A stretch of DNA of 58,012 bases from a virus: IMG/VR virus record IMGVR_UViG_3300032213_001526, positions 1 to 58,012 of that record; one strand, written 5' to 3'. The notes below the pieces were generated by a model that worked only from the letters and a program-made list of their open reading frames with translations, did no database searches and was not told the DNA's origin. Position 1 is the first letter of the stretch; every line of letters starts with the position of its first letter. Both the position numbers and the translations under genes were made by a program. Below, one piece after another: positions 31,306-41,125 of the stretch.

Positions 31306-32945
31306 GCCACACACTCCCGCGCACCGTACGACGCAAGGCCGACCGCACGCGCAAAAAGGTGGAGCAGCGCGTCCTCGGTGACGGGGTGACGTTTGAAGGC
31401 AGCGAGTATTCGTGGATTCAGTTCTTGACGCCCAAAGAGCGAAAGGAACTGGACCTACTGCTGCTCGACGTAAAGCCGGTTCTGAGCTTTCGGCAGTTTA
31501 TTGCACTGGTCAAGCCCGAGTTTGAGTTTCACTGGTACCTCGACGTACTGATCCGCGTACTGCAAGACGTGGCAGACGGGTCGCGGACGCGAGTGATGAT
31601 CTTCATGCCGCCACGCCACGGCAAGTCGGAACTGGTCTCACGCCTTTTCCCTGCGTACTACCTGTATCGGCATCCGAAGCGGAACGTCGGCCTCGTGTCC
31701 TATGGTGCCGACCTTGCGTATGAGTTAGCGGGTGCGGCACGCGACTTGTTTTTCCGCCATGACGATGGCCAGTCTACTGCGTCCCGTGCTACAAAGAACT
31801 GGCGCACGACCAGCGGTGGCGGACTGTGGGCAGACGGTATTGGCGGCACGCTGACTGGTAAAGGCGCCAACCTGCTGATCTTGGATGACCCGACCAAGAA
31901 CGCGCAGGAGGCCGCGTCCGTGACAACACAGCGCCGGAACATTGACTGGTACTCGTCAACCTTTTCGTCCCGTAAGCAGCGGCGACAGGCTGATGGCTCT
32001 GCCTCGGCTGTCGTGGTCGTTGGCACCCGTTGGCACGAAAACGATATTCTCGGGTGGCTGCTGGCCACAGAGCGCACCTCGTCCGAGAAAACGGCGGAGC
32101 GCTGGCACGTTCTCTGCTTCCAAGCGATCAAAGATAGCGCAGACATGGAGGAGTGGCCCTCATGGTGTACGGACGAGGACGACTCTGATCCGCGTGATGA
32201 CGGCGACGCACTCAACCCTGCGTGGTTCACGATTGACGACTTGCTCAAAGAGCAGAGCAAGGGGCGGCATTACTTTGCGGCACTGTACCAACAGCGGCCT
32301 CGCCCACGCGAAGGTACGATGTTCCAGTGGCAGTGGTTTCACGTCCTCAAGGAGCCATACCTCGGCCCCGGCTTGCTGGTCATGCACTTCGACTTGGCTG
32401 GCACAGACGGTAACGTCAGCGCGGGTGCCGATTACACGGCTGGCTGTGCAATGGTTCGCACACCGGAAGGGCGCTTTATTATCCACAAGGTAGCGCGTGG
32501 CCAGTATTCACCCGCACGGCGCGATCACTTTATTAAGCAGGAAGCGTACGCGGTCGCCAACGAGTTCGGGGGTCTTCATCGGCTCCGGCTTGGCTTGGAG
32601 CAAGAGGCTGGCATTGGTGGTGCCGAGCGCATTGCGGCAGCGACCCGCGTGCTGTCCGCGTTCAGCCTTTACGTTGAGCCAGCGACCAAGTCCAAGTTCC
32701 TGCGTGCCGAACCCTTGGCCGCACAGGCAGAGCTAGGCAACGTGTGGATCGTCGAAGGGGAGTGGAACGGTGAGTTCCTTGACGAACTGTGTTCTTTCGG
32801 GCCGGACGGCGGCGGACGCAACGACGACATGGTCGATGCCGCCTCTGGTGCGATGAACAAGCTGGCAGAACTGGCTGACAACGACGTACCCCTTGTCCTG
32901 CCGGTCCTTGGCGAGATGTACAGTCCCTTCAACGACGGCGAATAA
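31302..32945 (+). CDS. terL: Terminase large subunit
   Basis: 547 residues from an ATG overlapping the previous stop. Walker A-type PPRHGKSE (103-110), Walker B LLILDDP (about 190-196), then a nuclease domain with MHFDLAGT (about 360), LEQEAG and DDMVDA motifs for the metal-binding acidic residues. It pumps DNA into the procapsid and cuts it. Length is normal for the family. Confidence 0.93.
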   Translation: MSHTLPRTVRRKADRTRKKVEQRVLGDGVTFEGSEYSWIQFLTPKERKELDLLLLDVKPVLSFRQFIALVKPEFEFHWYLDVLIRVLQDVADGSRTRVMIFMPPRHGKSELVSRLFPAYYLYRHPKRNVGLVSYGADLAYELAGAARDLFFRHDDGQSTASRATKNWRTTSGGGLWADGIGGTLTGKGANLLILDDPTKNAQEAASVTTQRRNIDWYSSTFSSRKQRRQADGSASAVVVVGTRWHENDILGWLLATERTSSEKTAERWHVLCFQAIKDSADMEEWPSWCTDEDDSDPRDDGDALNPAWFTIDDLLKEQSKGRHYFAALYQQRPRPREGTMFQWQWFHVLKEPYLGPGLLVMHFDLAGTDGNVSAGADYTAGCAMVRTPEGRFIIHKVARGQYSPARRDHFIKQEAYAVANEFGGLHRLRLGLEQEAGIGGAERIAAATRVLSAFSLYVEPATKSKFLRAEPLAAQAELGNVWIVEGEWNGEFLDELCSFGPDGGGRNDDMVDAASGAMNKLAELADNDVPLVLPVLGEMYSPFNDGE

Positions 32946-32948
32946 CAC

Positions 32949-34238
32949 ATGGCGATTAACAACAGCAAGTTTGGCGAGATCGGTACGACGGGTCTTGTTG
33001 GTGCCAATCCGCAGTCTGGCATTGTCACTGACGAGTTCATTGCCAAGCTCAACGGGTTAAACGGCCTTCGCGCCTACCGCGAGATGGCGCTGAATGACCC
33101 CGTCTGCGGTGCCATCCTGTTCGCGATCTCCATGCTGGTGCGTGGCGTAAAGTGGACCGTGGAACCCGTGGACGAGTCGGATGCCGCCAAGGCGGACGCA
33201 GACTTTGTGGAAGGCGTGCTATTGGAGGACATGGGCCATCCATTTAACGACGTGGTGGCCGATGCCATGTCAATGCTGACCTACGGCTTTGCGGTGCAAG
33301 AGATCGTGTTCAAGACCCGTCGCGGCGCGTCCTCGTCTGGCAACCCCGGCTCCAAGTACGACGACGGCAAGATCGGCATCCATCGCCTTGCCCCACGAGG
33401 ACAGGAGACAATCTACAAGTGGGAGTTCAACGACGTAGGTGACGTCGTCGCGGTCAAACAGCAGACCGAATACAAGGGCATCGTCAGCATTCCGGCAAAC
33501 AAGTGCCTCTTGTACCGCACCGTCAACGACAAGAACAACCCCGAAGGTCGGTCGATCTTCCGTAACGCTTACATCCAGTACAAGCGCAAGCAGTTAATGG
33601 AGGAGGCTGAAGGTCGCCTTGCCCTGCGCTCGGCTGGTATTGTTGCGTTCCGGCTCCCCGCCAAGATCATGTCCGAGTCTGCCTCGCCAGACGAGAAGCG
33701 CCTATACCAAGCGTACAAGACCGCTGCGGATCGGGTGGCACAGGACCGCCAAGGGTCGATCATCCTGCCGTCTGACTCGGGGCCGGATGGCAAGCCGCTG
33801 TTTGACCTGAGCTACATCGTGGCCGATGGTCGCCGTCCGTCTGACCACACGCCCACGATCACGCGACTCAACCAGATGATCGCCACGTCGGTCCTCGCCG
33901 ACTTCGTGCTGCTCGGCCAAGATAAGGTCGGGTCATTTGCATTGTCGTCAGATAAGACGGCTCTGTTTGCGAAGGCCGTCTCGACATATCTTGGGGTGAT
34001 CTCGGACAACATGAACCGCGTGCTGCTGCCGCGCCTCTACGATCTGAACGGCATGGATCGTGAGTTGATGCCCAAGCTCGCGCACGGCGACCTCCAGTCT
34101 CCCGATATCACCGCGCTTGCTGGCTTTGTCTCGACGCTGGCTAGTGCCGGTGCCACGTTGTTCCCTGATGACACGTTGCAAGACAAGCTCATGTCGCTGG
34201 CCAACCTCCCCACCAAGGCTACCGAGACTTCGTCATGA
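32949..34238 (+). CDS. Portal protein (DUF935 / Mu gp29-like)
   Basis: 429 residues. DPVCGAILFAISMLVRGVKW, TYGFAVQEIVFK and the long helical C-terminal half match the DUF935 portal family, which forms the dodecameric channel for packaging. It follows the terminase by 3 bases and precedes a MuF-type gene, the normal order. Confidence 0.85.
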   Translation: MAINNSKFGEIGTTGLVGANPQSGIVTDEFIAKLNGLNGLRAYREMALNDPVCGAILFAISMLVRGVKWTVEPVDESDAAKADADFVEGVLLEDMGHPFNDVVADAMSMLTYGFAVQEIVFKTRRGASSSGNPGSKYDDGKIGIHRLAPRGQETIYKWEFNDVGDVVAVKQQTEYKGIVSIPANKCLLYRTVNDKNNPEGRSIFRNAYIQYKRKQLMEEAEGRLALRSAGIVAFRLPAKIMSESASPDEKRLYQAYKTAADRVAQDRQGSIILPSDSGPDGKPLFDLSYIVADGRRPSDHTPTITRLNQMIATSVLADFVLLGQDKVGSFALSSDKTALFAKAVSTYLGVISDNMNRVLLPRLYDLNGMDRELMPKLAHGDLQSPDITALAGFVSTLASAGATLFPDDTLQDKLMSLANLPTKATETSS

Positions 34239-34390
34239 CCAAAAACTCCTTGATCTTCCCGCGCCGGATGGTGTTGTACCAGTTCTTGCGTGGGTCCGGC
34301 ATTGCACTCGCACTCGTCATCGGCAGCCTTGGGGCACTGGTCTTCGGTGCCGTGTTCCTCGGCCTGCTCTACAACGTGGTGTTCGGGTGA
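34235..34390 (+). CDS. Small membrane protein between portal and MuF genes
   Basis: 51 residues. GSGIALALVIGSLGALVFGAVFLGLLYNVVF is one long hydrophobic helix after a basic start. Overlaps the portal stop and the GTG of the next gene by 4 bases each. Unusual in a head operon; role unknown (superinfection exclusion or membrane targeting are possibilities). Confidence 0.6.
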   Translation: MTKNSLIFPRRMVLYQFLRGSGIALALVIGSLGALVFGAVFLGLLYNVVFG

Positions 34391-35412
34391 CAGAGGTCAA
34401 CAAGCGACGCGCAACCGCAGACGAATGGGATATAGTGATGGCGCTGGTGGACTCACTGTCTCCAGCGCTTGTTGCTGAAATTTTGTCGACGGTCAGCGAG
34501 ATCAACGGCACGGACTGGGTAGCTACGGTCGCCGACCTGATTGAGAACGGCGACTACAACGGGGTTGCCAACCTCCTGCTCTCGCCAGAAGCACTGGATC
34601 GCTACCGCGCCCCGTTTGGACTGGCGGTGCGCGGCGTCATGGAGGACCTTGGCGTAGCGATCATCACGCCACTGCGGCCAATTCAGCCGCCCATTGGTCC
34701 GCCAGTGGAGTTCCGCTTCGATGTGCTAGACCAGCGTGTGGTACAACAAGTCCAAAATCATTCCACGTCGCTGCTCAGTGACTTTTCCCGTAACACACGC
34801 GCAGGCGTCCGGCAGCATATCATCGACGGCGTGCGGCGTGGCGTTCACCCGCGCGAGATCGCTTCAGCGCTCCGCAAGGACAAGGTCATTGGCCTCTCTG
34901 CACGCGGGGCGCAGGCGGTTGCCAACTATCGCGCCAACCTGCTCGGCACGGATCGCAAGGCGGTTATGGCGGCAGCCCTCCAGCGAGAACTGCGAGACCG
35001 TCGATACGACACGGTGATCCAGCGTGCCATGCGGAATAACACCGGCTTACCCGAAGCCAAGGTAGACGAGATGGTCCGGCGCTATGCGGAACGGATGTTG
35101 AAGCACGAGACCGAGACCATTGCCCGAACGGAAGTCTTGCAGGCGTATGAAGCCGTGAAGCAGCAAATCTGGAACGACACGATCACGCGAGGCTACCTCG
35201 ACCCGAAGGCATACGTCAAGAAGTGGTACCTCGCGAAGGACGAGCGGACCTGCACGATCTGCAAGACCATTGTGGCGTTGAACCCCAATGGCGTGCCAGT
35301 CAACGGGTTCTTCAAGACGCCGAACGGATTGCCAGCGCTGGCCGGACCACTGGCGCACCCCAACTGCCGGTGCATCACGCTCATTACTGCTAAGCAAAAG
35401 GTCCTGTCATGA
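34387..35412 (+). CDS. MuF-like minor head protein
   Basis: 341 residues, GTG overlapping the previous TGA. IARTEVLQAYEAVKQQ, ERTCTIC and AHPNCRC are the signature of Mu gpF/SPP1 gp7-type proteins, minor capsid components that may be injected or help head assembly. The next gene carries an ADP-ribosyltransferase, a combination known from MuF-linked effector proteins. Confidence 0.88.
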   Translation: MTEVNKRRATADEWDIVMALVDSLSPALVAEILSTVSEINGTDWVATVADLIENGDYNGVANLLLSPEALDRYRAPFGLAVRGVMEDLGVAIITPLRPIQPPIGPPVEFRFDVLDQRVVQQVQNHSTSLLSDFSRNTRAGVRQHIIDGVRRGVHPREIASALRKDKVIGLSARGAQAVANYRANLLGTDRKAVMAAALQRELRDRRYDTVIQRAMRNNTGLPEAKVDEMVRRYAERMLKHETETIARTEVLQAYEAVKQQIWNDTITRGYLDPKAYVKKWYLAKDERTCTICKTIVALNPNGVPVNGFFKTPNGLPALAGPLAHPNCRCITLITAKQKVLS

Positions 35413-38027
35413 CGACCCTTGTCGAGTTCTTGCGGAAGTATGATCGCTTTCAGCCTCGCGATGCAGATGGTCGATGGGCGACCGTTGGCGGCACTCCGGT
35501 GTTTGTGTCCAATGAGCGGACCCCGAAAGGCAGGCTCAAGGAGCGTACGGCTCGTGGTGTCGCGGCACTCGACGCCTTGCCAGAAGTAGAACGGCACGCC
35601 TCATGGAGCGGCGTGGTCAGGGCCAAGAAGGTCCATGAGTCTGTTGTTGCCGTACACGCCGCAAAGGAAGGGGACTTCCGAGGCAAGTACGACGAGGTTA
35701 AGACCCGCATGAAGGTGTCAGACGGCATTGCCACCGCGTACCGTCAGAACGGGTATACCAACGCGCTCCTTCGCGTTCGCAATGATGAGCCGGGAGACGC
35801 GGAAAGCTACCGAGAAGTCATTAAGTGGCGGAACGAAATAGACGGGTTGTTCAAAAAGCACGGCGTCACGCTCAAGCAGCCGATCACCGTGCATCGCGGG
35901 ATCAGTATCGGCGACGACAAGCTGGCTCGCGTAAAAGCCGGTGCCCACTACGTTGACCGTGGCTTTGTCAGTACCTCCGGTACCGATGACGCCAGCGCAT
36001 TGACGCATTTTGGGATGGCGGTCGCACGCATCACTATTCCAAAAGGCACGCGAGTCCTGCCAATTTTTACTGGCCGCGACCCATTTGTAGAAATCGTGCT
36101 GCCGCGTGACTCAGAGTTCAAGGTCATCGGTCGAATCAAGGGGCATGGCATCTCGCCGCTGTACAGTACGGACACCGTGTATGGGATCGCGGTCGAGATG
36201 GTTGCCAAGAGCAAGCGCCTGACCCGCGTGAAAGGCAAGCGCGTCGTCACCAAGGCGCATTCGGCGCACGACTGGATGTGGGACATGGACACCGTTGAGT
36301 GGCTGGAAGAGCCGTCGCTGGCAAAGAGCCTGCACGCCCTCGCCAAGCAGCGCCGCTGGCCGAAAGACACTCCCGGTGGCAAAGGTGGCGAGTTCGCGCC
36401 GGAAACTGGTGCGGGTGGCGGAAAGGCCGCTCTGCGAGATGCCATTCGCCGGAACTCGCTGGGTAAGCCGATCACCGCTGCCGACGCGAACCTCATTGAG
36501 GCGAACGCCAAGGCCGAGCGGAACGCCGCACGCGCACGGCAGGGTGCCAAGTCTCACCGTCCTGCGACCATATCGGAAATGGACCGAGACACGCTGGTCG
36601 CTACGGGGTTCACCATCAACTCTCTTGGGCACATCGCGGTCCAGTCGAGGTTTGCCGACAACAGTGGCGCGGCATCTGGCCCTTTGAGGAGCTTCCTTAA
36701 CGTGAGAGCGTTCGACCTCCACACTGACTATGTGCCACCGTCACTGACGTGGGCGGTAGGAGACCGAACGCTGGCTCGCGTAGAAGTGAAGTGGCCTGTC
36801 TACGTAGACATGGGAGACAAGGGGTATGCCTATCAGCGTGATGAGGCATCAAAAGCAAAAATGTCTCCTCGGTTTAACAGAGACCTTCGGCACGCAGCCG
36901 GTCTGTACATTGGGCAGTCTATCGACAACACTCCGTTCGTGTTCGCTATCAGCGATAAGGCCGGTATTCGGTTTGGGGAGCCGAGTACGCCCTATCGCCG
37001 CACAATGCCAAGCTCTGATGTGGACGACTCCGACGCTGAGGCCCCGAACGAGATGACTCGCCGGAGTAGCGGGACCGTGCGCCGTGGCGCAACGCGCCGC
37101 CGTGCCAAGCCAAAGGCCGACGCCTCCCGAACCGCCGAGAAGATCGTAGACGGCTTTATAATGTCGTACGAGACGGGGCGCGTCGATGATGACGCCTTCG
37201 GCAAAGGCATTGTCGGGTCCGACGTGCCGCTTCGTATGCTCAAAAGCGTCGGGCACCTCGGCATCAAGGCGCGTCTTGGAGCGCTGAAGCGGGACAGCTA
37301 CTCGCGGTCGGTGGATATGCACGCCGTGTTGACTACCACCAAGGGCGGGAACTCGGTTGGCAGTATGTCTCGGACGTTCGACATGGACACCAAGACTGTC
37401 AAGCACGATTACTTTGAGCTAGAAGACGCCTATCAGGGCAAGGACATCGCTAAGCACATCTTTGCGGCCTCTATTCCTGAGTACCAGAAGCTCGGCATGA
37501 AGAAGGTCAAGGTCGGCGCTGGCCTGTCGCGGGGCGGCTATGCGTGGCTCAAGTACGGGTTTGTGCCAGACCGCAATTCGATGGGCTACCTGATGAGCAA
37601 TCTTAGAAATATGGCAACGACCCCGGCGCGGAAGGCGGCGCTCAGGCTAGTCAAGGAGTCCGATCCAAAAACGCTATGGGCGCTGGCTGACAGTAAGGTC
37701 GGCAAGGAGATGCTGTCCGGTCGCGGCTGGAACGGCGTCCTTGACCTCGAAAACAAGGATCAGATGGACCGATTCAACGCCTACGTGGGCAAAGCCAAGC
37801 CGATCAAACGGAAGCGTCGTCCAGCAATGATGCGGGTCGGCAAGTCCGGCAACATGGTCATGGCCGAACTTCTCGACAACGACACGCCCCTCGACGCCAT
37901 GCAGATCGCGGTCTACCGGAGCAATGCGTACACGGCTGGCCTGACGCACGAGGAGGTCAACATGCTGTACCCGCCGCTGGTGACGACTGCTGTGGCCATG
38001 CGGGTTCGCGCCAACAACCTTCGGTAA
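35409..38027 (+). CDS. Large head-module protein: ADP-ribosyltransferase + GNAT-like domain
   Basis: 872 residues, ATGA overlap with the MuF gene. Residues about 90-245: exotoxin-type ADP-ribosyltransferase with VHRG (Arg163), STS (188-190) and Glu228 in FVEIVLP; the first residue of the usual E/QxE is Phe. At about 318-332 a TPGGKGGEFAPETG linker, common in phage head effector proteins. Then a large middle region. At about 670-715, GKDIAKHIF...YQKLGMKKVKV and GGYAWLKYGF match a GNAT-like acetyltransferase core. Possibly packaged and injected to modify host targets. Confidence 0.75.
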   Translation: MTTLVEFLRKYDRFQPRDADGRWATVGGTPVFVSNERTPKGRLKERTARGVAALDALPEVERHASWSGVVRAKKVHESVVAVHAAKEGDFRGKYDEVKTRMKVSDGIATAYRQNGYTNALLRVRNDEPGDAESYREVIKWRNEIDGLFKKHGVTLKQPITVHRGISIGDDKLARVKAGAHYVDRGFVSTSGTDDASALTHFGMAVARITIPKGTRVLPIFTGRDPFVEIVLPRDSEFKVIGRIKGHGISPLYSTDTVYGIAVEMVAKSKRLTRVKGKRVVTKAHSAHDWMWDMDTVEWLEEPSLAKSLHALAKQRRWPKDTPGGKGGEFAPETGAGGGKAALRDAIRRNSLGKPITAADANLIEANAKAERNAARARQGAKSHRPATISEMDRDTLVATGFTINSLGHIAVQSRFADNSGAASGPLRSFLNVRAFDLHTDYVPPSLTWAVGDRTLARVEVKWPVYVDMGDKGYAYQRDEASKAKMSPRFNRDLRHAAGLYIGQSIDNTPFVFAISDKAGIRFGEPSTPYRRTMPSSDVDDSDAEAPNEMTRRSSGTVRRGATRRRAKPKADASRTAEKIVDGFIMSYETGRVDDDAFGKGIVGSDVPLRMLKSVGHLGIKARLGALKRDSYSRSVDMHAVLTTTKGGNSVGSMSRTFDMDTKTVKHDYFELEDAYQGKDIAKHIFAASIPEYQKLGMKKVKVGAGLSRGGYAWLKYGFVPDRNSMGYLMSNLRNMATTPARKAALRLVKESDPKTLWALADSKVGKEMLSGRGWNGVLDLENKDQMDRFNAYVGKAKPIKRKRRPAMMRVGKSGNMVMAELLDNDTPLDAMQIAVYRSNAYTAGLTHEEVNMLYPPLVTTAVAMRVRANNLR

Positions 38028-38069
38028 TCGTCAAAAGCAGAGACGAGCCGTTCACCCTACGGAGCAAAC

Positions 38070-38909
38070 ATGAACGCTAAGGAATTTGCCGCCGACCTAC
38101 TGAACATCGTGGCGGACGCATTGCCAGACGACTTCCCTGCCAGCGACGAGCTTATGCAGGAGGTCGATGACTTGGTCGAGAAGTTCTTGGAGCCGACGAT
38201 CCCCGTCATGAAGTTCGACGAGGACAAGCGGATCGTGTACGGTTGGGCGTCGGTCATCTCCAAGAACGGCCAGCAGATCGAAGACCGTCAAGGTGACGTG
38301 ATCGACGTGGACGACCTCCGCTCGGCGATCCATGACTTCATGAAGCACCGGACCGCTGGCGACATGCACGGTCAGATGGGCGTCGGCGAAGTCGTGGAGT
38401 CGATCTTGCTTGACGCCTCAGTCCAGAAGTCCCTTGGCATCGACCTCGGCATGGAAGGCTGGTACGTCGGCGTCCACGTCCCGAACGACGCCGTGTGGGA
38501 AAAGGTGAAAAGCGGCGTCTACAAGGCGTTTTCTATCGGCGGCAGTGCGACCCGTGAGCCGGTCACGTCTGAGGATGCGACCAAGTTCCTTGTCGTGAAA
38601 GGCCAAGGCCACATGAAGGCAATGGGCGACGGCACGCCGGACAAGAAGAGCGGCTGCAAGTGCGGTAAGTCGCCGTGCAAGTGCAAGAAAGGCGAGTACG
38701 CCAAGTCTGGCTCGTACGGCAAGATGCCGTGCAAGTGCGGTAAGTCGCCGTGCAAGTGCAAGAAGGTTGCTAAGTTTAACCCGAACCACGATGCCGCTGC
38801 GGGTCCGGACATGAGCAGGAAGCCGAGCGGGAACGCTGGCAATCCGAAGCCACTCGCAGCCAAGAAGCCAAAGGCAGCGGCCCCGGCCAAGTGGCGCACC
38901 AACAACTGA
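38070..38909 (+). CDS. XkdF-like prohead protease with Cys-rich tail
   Basis: 279 residues. IVYGWASVISKNGQQ, DRQGDVIDVDDL, MHGQMGVGEVVES, GWYVGVHVP and FSIGGSATREPV are typical XkdF-type head maturation protease motifs. After residue about 190 come two GKSPCKCKK units rich in Cys (ten Cys within about 35 residues), then a Lys/Ala/Pro tail. The Cys region is not part of the family core and may bind metal. Confidence 0.78.
   Translation: MNAKEFAADLLNIVADALPDDFPASDELMQEVDDLVEKFLEPTIPVMKFDEDKRIVYGWASVISKNGQQIEDRQGDVIDVDDLRSAIHDFMKHRTAGDMHGQMGVGEVVESILLDASVQKSLGIDLGMEGWYVGVHVPNDAVWEKVKSGVYKAFSIGGSATREPVTSEDATKFLVVKGQGHMKAMGDGTPDKKSGCKCGKSPCKCKKGEYAKSGSYGKMPCKCGKSPCKCKKVAKFNPNHDAAAGPDMSRKPSGNAGNPKPLAAKKPKAAAPAKWRTNN
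38655..38764 (+). repeat. 35-bp direct repeat encoding CKCGKSPCKCKK
   Basis: Two exact 35-base copies at 38655-38689 and 38730-38764, starting points 75 bases apart, inside the protease gene. Confidence 0.9.
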
Positions 38910-38933
38910 CTGCACTTACCCACTGAGGATCAC

Positions 38934-39677
38934 ATGGCAACACGACTCAAGAAGCTGCGACTGACCGAACTTTCGTTGGTGGATAGCCCCGCCAACGCCG
39001 ACGCTGTGGTCACGCTCGCCAAGCGGTACGACGAGGAAGAGATTGAGAAGGACGCCTCCGACGAGGGGGCTGAAGACGAAATGGAGATGGACGAGGAGAT
39101 GGAAGAGGGCTTTGACGATAGTGAGGCTGACGAAACAGACCTTAGCCTCGTCGAAGAGGGAGACAGCGATTCAACCACTACTGAGGACGACAGCATGAGC
39201 AAGGCAGCCACTGAGTATCAGGACAAGCAGGGCGAGTCGGCGGAGGACGTAATGAAGAACCTCCCCGAGTCAGTCCGGAAGATGATCGAGGATGCGACTG
39301 CGGCTGCCACTGCTGCCACGGAGCAGGTCGCCAAGATGCAGGAAGAGAAGGCCCAGACTGAAGCCATTGCCAAGGCGACGAGTATTGTCGGCAAGGCGTC
39401 GGGCAAAGTCGATCTGGTCGCCTCGCTCCTGCGTAAGGCGAACGCCGACGAAGCTGCCGAGATTGAGCGCGTGTTCAAGGCGCACAACGCGGCCCTTGAC
39501 GCGGCGCAGACGTTTGCGGCTGTGGGGGACCTCGGCTCGGACTCGGATGACGCCTCGCGCATCACCAAGCACGCCGACGAACTTCGGAAGAGCAACCCGA
39601 AGCTCACGCGGGAACAGGCTATCGCCAAGGCGATGGAAGAGAATCCCGACGCCTACGAAGCCACCCTCAGCTACTAA
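38934..39677 (+). CDS. Putative scaffold protein with protease-type N-terminus
   Basis: 247 residues. The N-terminus (LKKLRLTELSLVDSPANADAVVTLAK) is like the C-terminal end of XkdF-type proteins. Residues about 35-85 are strongly acidic; from 100 onward helical and coiled-coil-like (AAATAATEQVAKMQEEKAQTEA). Such acidic coiled coils fill the procapsid as scaffold. Its position between protease and decoration/capsid genes fits. Confidence 0.7.
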   Translation: MATRLKKLRLTELSLVDSPANADAVVTLAKRYDEEEIEKDASDEGAEDEMEMDEEMEEGFDDSEADETDLSLVEEGDSDSTTTEDDSMSKAATEYQDKQGESAEDVMKNLPESVRKMIEDATAAATAATEQVAKMQEEKAQTEAIAKATSIVGKASGKVDLVASLLRKANADEAAEIERVFKAHNAALDAAQTFAAVGDLGSDSDDASRITKHADELRKSNPKLTREQAIAKAMEENPDAYEATLSY

Positions 39678-39689
39678 GGAGACTTAGAC

Positions 39690-40067
39690 ATGGCATACGA
39701 ACTTATTAGTTTTAAGACGGGTACGCTGGTTGCAGCAGCTGACCTGTCGGCTCTCCAGTACACGTTTGTCACGCTTGACTCGGCGGGGAAAGTCGTGGCA
39801 AACACGACCAGCGGCGGCAAGGTGCTTGGAGTTCTTCAGAACCGTCCCAAGGCTGGCGAGCCGTGCGAAATCGTTCATGAAGGAATCTGCCCTGTGCTGG
39901 CTGGCGCGGCGATTGCGTCATGTGGCACAGTGATGTCAAACGGATCGGGCAAGGCTATTGCCTCGGCTACGACTGGTTCATCTATCGTGGGGTACGCGCT
40001 GGAAACAGCGGCTGCCGCGAACGAAGTGATTTCGGTGCTTGTCAACTGCGCCAGCGGCGTCGTCTAA
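39690..40067 (+). CDS. Capsid decoration/stabilisation protein
   Basis: 125 residues, AAGGAGA upstream. Small Gly/Ala/Val beta protein (VTLDSAGKVVANTTSGGKVLGVLQN...) of the type (DUF2190-like) that stabilises HK97-fold heads. Just before the major capsid gene. Confidence 0.65.
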   Translation: MAYELISFKTGTLVAAADLSALQYTFVTLDSAGKVVANTTSGGKVLGVLQNRPKAGEPCEIVHEGICPVLAGAAIASCGTVMSNGSGKAIASATTGSSIVGYALETAAAANEVISVLVNCASGVV

Positions 40068-40088
40068 CCCAACGGAGAACTACAGAAC

Positions 40089-41051
40089 ATGACGAACATT
40101 CGTAAGGCACGCCCCACGCCGGGTGATGTGCATGTTAATGCTCCGCTGACGAACGTCGCAGTGGCGTGGTGGCAGACGCAGACTAACTACGTGGCTGATC
40201 AGATTTTCCCGATCATCCCCGTGGCGAAGCAGAGCGACCTGTACTACAAGTGGAACAAGGAAGAACTTCTCCGTGACGAAGCGGCGCCTCGCGCTCCGGG
40301 TACGGAATCGGCGGGTGGTCGCTTGTCTGTCTCGACGGACAACTACTCGACCAAGGTCGAAGCGTTCCACAAGGACATCGACGACCAGCTTCGCGAGAAC
40401 GCGGACTCGGTGCTGGCCCTCGACTCGTCGGCTACCCGTTTTGTCGCGCAGAAACTTCTGACGCGCCGTGAAACAGCGTTCTTCGCGAAGTATTTCACGA
40501 CTGGCGTGTGGGGCACGGATGCCTCGCCGTCGACGAAGTGGAACGCCGCCAGCTCTACCCCGCGTGCGGACGTAGACGCTGCCAAGATGAAGATTCTCGG
40601 CGACACTGGCTTTATGCCGAACGTCCTCGTGATCGGACCGTACGTGTTGACGGGTCTCCGCAGCAACGCGGAAGTCCGCGACCAGTTCAAGTACGTGTCG
40701 GCGGATTCCATCGACACGGCAATGCTGGCTCGCTTCTTCGGGGTTGACCGTGTAGTCGTGTCCAACGCGGTCAGCACGACGACCAAGGAAGGGGCTGCTA
40801 CGCAGACTACTGGCTTCCTCGCTGGCAAGCACGCGCTCCTGATGTACGCGGCCCCGTCTCCGTCGATCCTTGAGCCGTCCGCTGGGTACATCTTCAACTG
40901 GACCGGCAACACGGGTTCGCTGGCCGGTATGCGGATTAAGCGCTTCCGCATGGAGCATCTGGCGTCTGACCGTATTGAGGGCGAAATGGCGTACGACTTT
41001 AAGGTCGTGGCCACGGAACTCGGGTACATGATGAACGCCGCTGTGTCCTGA
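40089..41051 (+). CDS. Major capsid protein
   Basis: 320 residues. VADQIFPIIPVAKQSDLYYKW, the helical spine (RRETAFFAKYF) and a late AYDFKVVATELGYM strand fit the large family of HK97-fold major capsid proteins found downstream of DUF2190-like decoration genes. GGAGA site, strong expression context, and a terminator following it. Confidence 0.85.
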   Translation: MTNIRKARPTPGDVHVNAPLTNVAVAWWQTQTNYVADQIFPIIPVAKQSDLYYKWNKEELLRDEAAPRAPGTESAGGRLSVSTDNYSTKVEAFHKDIDDQLRENADSVLALDSSATRFVAQKLLTRRETAFFAKYFTTGVWGTDASPSTKWNAASSTPRADVDAAKMKILGDTGFMPNVLVIGPYVLTGLRSNAEVRDQFKYVSADSIDTAMLARFFGVDRVVVSNAVSTTTKEGAATQTTGFLAGKHALLMYAAPSPSILEPSAGYIFNWTGNTGSLAGMRIKRFRMEHLASDRIEGEMAYDFKVVATELGYMMNAAVS

Positions 41052-41073
41052 TCTGCGATAACGCTGTATGTTG

Positions 41074-41103
41074 AGTGGCCACCCGCAACGGTGGCCACTT
41101 TTC
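41074..41103 (+). terminator. Rho-independent terminator after the capsid gene
   Basis: Perfect 10-bp stem AGTGGCCACC / GGTGGCCACT with a 6-base loop, followed by TTTTCATTTCTTC. Confidence 0.85.
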
Positions 41104-41125
41104 ATTTCTTCAACCCCTGTGTATC

